This document shows, piece after piece, positions 15,627-18,551 of a stretch of 18,551 nt of DNA. The stretch is from NCBI GenBank assembly GCA_905216175.1, contig CAJMSV010000027.1, forward strand, positions 1 through 18,551, read 5' to 3'. Made by a program: the position numbers and the translations under genes. The notes under the pieces are model-generated. The model was not told the origin of the DNA and made no database searches. It saw only the letters and a program-made list of their open reading frames with translations. This DNA is from an uncultured bacterium. GTDB taxonomy: Bacteria > Actinomycetota > Coriobacteriia > Coriobacteriales > Coriobacteriaceae. Position 1 is the stretch's first letter. The number at the start of each line of letters is the position of its first letter.

Positions 15627-16838
15627 ATGGCGGCATCCAACAATTCAATGCAACTTGAGGGAAAAACGATCCTGCTGGGCATTACCGGCGGGATCGCCGC
15701 CTATAAGTCGTGCAATATCGTGCGCCTGCTGCAAAAGCGCGGCGCGCGCGTCAAGGTCGTTATGAGCGAGCATGCCACCGAGTTTGTGGGCCCGCTCACC
15801 TTCCGTGCGCTCACCAACGAGCCCGTTGCCGTGGGCCTATTCGCCGCTCCCTCCGACCCCGTCCACCATAATTCGCTTGCACAGGAGCCCGACCTGGTGG
15901 TCGTGGCGCCCGCGACGGCCAATATCATCGCCAAGATGGCAAACGGTATCGCCGATGACCTCATCTCCACCACGCTGCTTGCGACGCCGCGACCCATCGT
16001 GATCGCACCCGCTATGAACAACGGCATGTGGAAGGCACCGGCGACGCAGGCCAATATGACCACGCTGCGCGACCGCGGCGTGCATGTGGTGGGCCCGGGC
16101 AGCGGCTACCTTGCCTGCGGCGACGTGGACACGGGACGCATGAGCGAGCCCGAGGACATCGTCGAGGCTGTCTGTGAGGTGCTCAACCCCGCGCCTCAGA
16201 ACCTGGTAGGTAAGCACATCGTGATTACCGCCGGCCCCACGCACGAGCCGATCGACCCGGTGCGATTCATTGGCAACCGCTCTTCGGGCAAGATGGGCAT
16301 CGCCCTGGCGGGGGAGGCTGCTCGCCGCGGTGCTGCGGTCACGCTCGTGCTGGGACCGGCATCGCTCGATGTTCCCCGCGGCGTGGCGTGCGTACGCGTG
16401 CAGACCGCCGCAGAGATGCTGCAGGCGGCCCTGAGCGCCTTCCAGACGGCCGATGCGGCAATTTGTGCGGCCGCCGTCGCCGACTACACCCCCGCGGCCC
16501 CTGCGGACCATAAGCTCAAAAAGGCCAACGAGCGCCTGGATCGCATCGAACTGGTCGAGACGGTCGATATTTTGGCCGAGCTCTCGCGCCAGAAGGGCGA
16601 GCGATGCGTGATCGGATTTGCGGCCGAGACCGATAACGTCGTGGAGTACGCGCAGCGCAAGCTCGCCCGCAAGGGCTGCGATGCCATTATCGCCAACGAT
16701 GTCTCGCGCGCCGATTCGGGCTTTGGAACCGATACCAACAAGGCCTGGATTGTGAGCACAACGGGTACGCAAGAGCTTCCCGTGCTAACAAAACCCCAGC
16801 TCGCAGATACAATTTTGGACTTGCTTCAAAATTTATAA
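15627..16838 (+). CDS. coaBC: bifunctional phosphopantothenoylcysteine decarboxylase/phosphopantothenate-cysteine ligase
   Basis: Two-domain enzyme of coenzyme A synthesis. It ligates cysteine to 4'-phosphopantothenate and decarboxylates the product. 403 residues, normal. The N-terminal flavin-dependent CoaC domain has LLGITGGIAAYKS, active His in PVHHNSLA, APATANIIAKMANGIADDL, PAMNNGMW and the Cys in YLACGDVDTGRM (about 164). The C-terminal CoaB domain has ITAGPTHEPIDPVRFIGNRSSGKMG, AAVADYTPA, the KLKK loop with catalytic Lys, and GFAAETDN. AAGGAAG lies about 10 bases before ATG 15627; an in-frame ATG at 15648 is a possible alternative start. It closes the long plus-strand block; a tRNA unit with its own promoter follows. 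Confidence 0.95.
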   Translation: MAASNNSMQLEGKTILLGITGGIAAYKSCNIVRLLQKRGARVKVVMSEHATEFVGPLTFRALTNEPVAVGLFAAPSDPVHHNSLAQEPDLVVVAPATANIIAKMANGIADDLISTTLLATPRPIVIAPAMNNGMWKAPATQANMTTLRDRGVHVVGPGSGYLACGDVDTGRMSEPEDIVEAVCEVLNPAPQNLVGKHIVITAGPTHEPIDPVRFIGNRSSGKMGIALAGEAARRGAAVTLVLGPASLDVPRGVACVRVQTAAEMLQAALSAFQTADAAICAAAVADYTPAAPADHKLKKANERLDRIELVETVDILAELSRQKGERCVIGFAAETDNVVEYAQRKLARKGCDAIIANDVSRADSGFGTDTNKAWIVSTTGTQELPVLTKPQLADTILDLLQNL

Positions 16839-16847
16839 AAAAAGTTC

Positions 16848-16880
16848 TTGCACAAGTCTAAAGTTTCGGGTTAATATACT
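16848..16880 (+). promoter_or_regulatory. sigma-70-type promoter of the tRNA-Pro gene
   Basis: TTGCAC (16848-16853) and TAATAT (16872-16877) are spaced 18 bases apart, in an AT-rich gap after coaBC. A start of transcription near 16885 would leave about 35 bases of leader before the tRNA. The motifs match the consensus well for this GC-rich genome. Confidence 0.7.
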
Positions 16881-16919
16881 CCCTGTTGCGAGCGAGAGCA
16901 GAGCAACAAACAAAAGCTT

Positions 16920-16996
<77 letters not shown>

Positions 16997-17005
16997 GAAG
17001 TTTGC

Positions 17006-17040
17006 AGGTCAGGCACCTAGTGCCTGACCTTTTTTGTTTT
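17006..17040 (+). terminator. rho-independent terminator after tRNA-Pro
   Basis: Perfect 11-bp stem AGGTCAGGCAC / GTGCCTGACCT (17006-17016 with 17020-17030) with loop CTA, followed by TTTTTGTTTT. It begins 10 bases after the tRNA CCA end and clearly ends the tRNA transcript. Confidence 0.92.
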
Positions 17041-17458
17041 AAGCAATTGCTTAATTTTGATTAATCAACAGGGTGCCAAAAATCACCCTGCGCGATAATC
17101 GCCTTTTGCGGCTACTTGCGCGTTTTGCACACGCTTGGGCCGATTTATTAACGCGATATGAATCTACATACGCGTAGCTGGTATACAGTCGAGTACAGAC
17201 TGTATTTATCGCGGCGATTTACACAGATATAGCGACTGTAACGAACAAGCGTGTCGCTGTATTTATTCCAGTAGCTCACTTGACCGGTGGACAAGTGAGC
17301 GATTGCAACGATATGCCAACCAGGATGGGCTCCATACGAGGACGCCGCAGGGGTAATGGCGGGGGAGTGCAGCAGGCGCTCTGAGAGCCGCCATATGACC
17401 CCATTTCTCCTCAACCCGAATACCTGTGCCGCGAACCTAAACCGTTCGTACACTTGCC
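17041..17458. other. gene-poor intergenic region with many inverted repeats
   Basis: About 420 bases without a convincing gene, much poorer in GC at its left end than the operon. It holds the palindrome AAGCAATTGCTT (17041-17052); hairpin CAGGGTG / CACCCTG (17069-17075 with 17084-17090); ATACAGTC / GACTGTAT (17183-17190 with 17198-17205); AGCGAC / GTCGCT (17231-17236 with 17253-17258); and GCTCACTTG / CAAGTGAGC (17274-17282 with 17292-17300). A minus-strand open frame of 101 codons (17148-17453) starts with GTG, has no ribosome site and no recognisable domain, and I do not call it a gene. Whether the structures are regulatory or chance is unknown. Confidence 0.6.
17200..17266 (+). repeat. short direct repeat CTGTATTTAT and repeated GACTGTA element
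   Basis: CTGTATTTAT occurs at 17200-17209 and 17257-17266. GACTGTA occurs at 17198-17204 and 17234-17240, and its complement TACAGTC at 17184-17190. Each copy of the 10-mer partly overlaps the right arm of a hairpin or directly follows it. The arrangement could be a cluster of binding sites, but no partner protein is visible. Confidence 0.45.
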
Positions 17459-17490
17459 AAAAGATAGGCCCGCGCGGAGTCGCGCGGGCC
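17459..17490 (-). terminator. GC-rich hairpin after the DUF6273-like gene (terminator, or DGR-type cruciform)
   Basis: Perfect 10-bp stem GGCCCGCGCG / CGCGCGGGCC (17467-17476 with 17481-17490) with a 4-nt loop. Read on the minus strand it starts 14 bases after the stop codon and is followed by TATCTTTT, fitting an intrinsic terminator. A GC-rich stem with a 4-nt loop just past a variable region is also what DGR target sites carry, so the dual reading is kept open. Confidence 0.7.
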
Positions 17491-17504
17491 TTGCACTAGA
17501 AAAT

Positions 17505-18026
17505 CTAGAAGCACCAAGCGGGAAACACGTTGCCGGCACTGTTGGCACTACCGCTGCTCCAGCGACCGAAAGGGTCAACATAGATAAAGTCCGTTGAGTC
17601 ACTCGGAGACACGGAACGAGTGCTGAAATAGCACACAATCTCAGGTCCAGAATACCTCGACGTCGCATAGTACTCGTACTGGGCGCCGTCAGACTGGAGG
17701 TCTCCGTAAATCTCGGTCGTCGAGAGGATGAAGACCTTGTCATTCGTTGCCGTCGGAGTGCCGGCGCTACCGCCGCCCTCGTTGTCCGTCATCTTCGTGA
17801 CGGCCTTCGCCTTGGACTGGAGCTCGGCCGGCAGGAGCGCCCAGAGGTCACCGGAGTTCAGGCGGGCGCGGAGCTTAGAGGACCTCCAACCGCCGACATT
17901 GGTCTTTGTGTCGTTCCAGATGTGTTTGTATAGGACATCGTTGGTCGTCTCAAACGTCAGCCCCGCCTTGCCGCTACCGTCGGCGAGGTCGTCATGGTTG
18001 ATACCGATGATGCGGTATCCGGGCAT
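17505..18026 (-). CDS. 3' part of a DUF6273-like protein with a C-type-lectin-like variable end
   Basis: 173 residues from the ATG at 18026, but that ATG sits at a sequence junction and the true 5' part is missing. The core reads YRIIGINHDDLADGSGKAGL, a Trp/Gly stretch (NVGGWRSSKLRARLNSGDLW), LLPAELQSKAKAVTKMT, an NDKVFILSTTEIYG segment, then an end containing STRSVSPSDSTDF, YVDPFGRW and NVFPAWCF. I recall this layout from large gut coriobacterial surface or phage-like proteins with a DUF6273 domain; the ending matches the pattern RS...F..V...G...A...PA.CF seen in DGR-type variable regions. No signal peptide or anchor can be seen because the N-terminus is absent. Stop TAG is at 17505-17507. 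Codons look less GC-rich than in the operon. Function (ligand display or adhesion) is inferred only. Confidence 0.7.
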   Translation of the reverse strand: MPGYRIIGINHDDLADGSGKAGLTFETTNDVLYKHIWNDTKTNVGGWRSSKLRARLNSGDLWALLPAELQSKAKAVTKMTDNEGGGSAGTPTATNDKVFILSTTEIYGDLQSDGAQYEYYATSRYSGPEIVCYFSTRSVSPSDSTDFIYVDPFGRWSSGSANSAGNVFPAWCF

Positions 18027-18349
18027 CGTGGTGTCAGCACTGCGAATCTCTCGTAGAGGATATGCAGCAACTTGATAATTTCGCAGCCTTAAGGAAGAAC
18101 CTTTTCACTGTTTCCGAGGACAGCACGATTGAAGAAGCCTCGGTCCATGAAGGAGACTTTCCCATATACATAGATTAAGATAAGACCGTGTATGACCAAT
18201 ATGAACTTGAGCATATTCCGTCCGCATTCATACTGGATGATCAAGGAAACATCATCGGCTTATCCGAAGGAGAGGAAGAACCTCTTGCCTTATTAAAGAA
18301 ATACGCCGAATACAACGGATATGAAGCGGAAGGAGGCAACATCGAGTAA
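18023..18349 (+). pseudogene. thioredoxin-fold (TlpA/ResA-like) gene fragment with in-frame TAA
   Basis: The plus frame from 18023 reads ASWCQHCESLVEDMQQL, giving the WCxxC active site of the thioredoxin fold (18029-18043). Then come about 30 residues, FPIYID, an in-frame TAA (18176-18178), and DKTVYDQYELEHIPSAFILD, in which IPSAF is the cis-Pro loop, DQGNIIGLSEG and a C-terminal helix ending at TAA 18347-18349. About 60 or more N-terminal residues expected before WCxxC are missing. GC content is near 42% in a sampled 60 bases against about 62% in the operon, and codon choice resembles Bacteroidota more than Coriobacteriia. The lost start and the stop make it non-functional as written. If TAA were AAA, the residue would be Lys, as common there. 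Confidence 0.65.
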
Positions 18350-18378
18350 CTATCAGAGGCCAGATTAAGGAGCCGGCC

Positions 18379-18551
18379 ATGAAGAAATGCCTACCCTCCA
18401 TCGTCTCAGCAACTCTTTGCCCCTCCAATGTCAAGACACCATATATGCCCGTAGCAACAACCCAAGCCACCGAAGCAACTCCCGACCAGAGCACAGCAAA
18501 CAAAAACAGACACAAAAAACGAAAAAGAAAAAGAAAAACAAAAAGAAAAAA
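18379..18551 (+). CDS. possible start of an open frame running off the window (low confidence)
   Basis: ATG 18379 follows AAGGAG with 6-base spacing and opens MKKCLPSIVSATLC, loosely like a lipoprotein or secretion signal, then a Thr/Ala/Pro-rich stretch, then an almost pure Lys/Arg run encoded by A-rich low-complexity DNA to the window end. The good ribosome site is the only solid support. The last 50 bases look like degenerate or artefactual sequence, so the true protein cannot be read. Confidence 0.25.
   Translation, partial: MKKCLPSIVSATLCPSNVKTPYMPVATTQATEATPDQSTANKNRHKKRKRKRKTKRK
18494..18551. repeat. A-rich low-complexity tail
   Basis: The last 58 bases consist almost only of A runs broken by single C or G (for example AAACGAAAAAGAAAAAG), with hardly any T on this strand. 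Nothing else in the window looks like this. It resembles a contig-end artefact or a degenerate poly-A tract. Confidence 0.7.

Noticed and set aside
17041..17300. CRISPR array.
   Set aside because: The repeats are only 7 to 10 bases, irregularly spaced and mostly inverted; no repeat-spacer periodicity.
17148..17453. Minus-strand open frame of 101 codons; its middle (ASSYGAHPGWH) faintly recalls the end of the DUF6273-like protein and could have been a template repeat or gene remnant.
   Set aside because: GTG start with no ribosome site, no domain, and it overlaps several inverted repeats. By-eye nucleotide comparison with 17505-17620 gave no extended match of the kind a DGR template needs.
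17728..18075. Plus-strand open frame of 115 codons.
   Set aside because: It is the shadow of the DUF6273-like gene and crosses the junction at about 18020; no ribosome site or domain.
18252..18515. Minus-strand hydrophobic open frame resembling a membrane protein.
   Set aside because: It lies opposite the thioredoxin-fold fragment, whose reading has clear motifs, and its hydrophobicity comes from reading the complement of A-rich DNA.

Overview
The window looks like a stretch of a Coriobacteriia chromosome, most likely Collinsella or a close relative. This is inferred from the GC-rich coding sequence (about 60% or more by eye in sampled stretches), the housekeeping gene order and the flavour of the proteins; no database search was possible. 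The right end differs in composition and may not belong to the same genome.

Bases 1 to 16838 form one tightly packed plus-strand block. Order: ABC-F ATPase (5' end outside the window), a small membrane protein, an M50-like site-2 protease relative, scpA, scpB, an RluB-type pseudouridine synthase, cmk, a PlsC-like acyltransferase, ispH, a DUF512 radical-SAM-like protein, der, plsY, gpsA, rpe, a NifS-type cysteine desulfurase, a Nif3-family protein, a coiled-coil zinc-ribbon protein and coaBC. Many genes touch or overlap by a few bases, so translational coupling is likely. The themes are chromosome segregation (ScpAB), ribosome maturation (RluB, Der, ABC-F), phospholipid synthesis (GpsA supplies glycerol-3-phosphate, PlsY and PlsC acylate it, Cmk supports CTP-dependent steps), isoprenoids (IspH), sulfur transfer and CoA synthesis.

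Two essential-type genes carry lesions. der has an in-frame TAG at codon 352, with its C-terminal KH-like domain still intact in the same frame behind it. rpe has lost one base near its 3' end, which replaces the last helix. In addition the M50 relative has HERAR where HExxH is expected. These are either real mutations or sequence errors.

Bases 16848 to 17040 hold a self-contained tRNA-Pro(GGG) unit with promoter and terminator. Then follows about 420 bp of gene-poor sequence rich in inverted repeats.

On the minus strand (17505 to about 18026) lies the 3' part of a DUF6273-like protein whose C-terminus resembles the variable C-type-lectin-like ends of diversity-generating retroelement (DGR) targets. 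A GC-rich hairpin with a 4-nt loop follows its stop codon. At about 18015-18030 this gene breaks off and meets, head to head, a low-GC thioredoxin-fold gene that is also missing its 5' part and carries an in-frame TAA. The window ends in A-rich low-complexity sequence. The last 530 bases therefore look like a chimeric join or a rearrangement.
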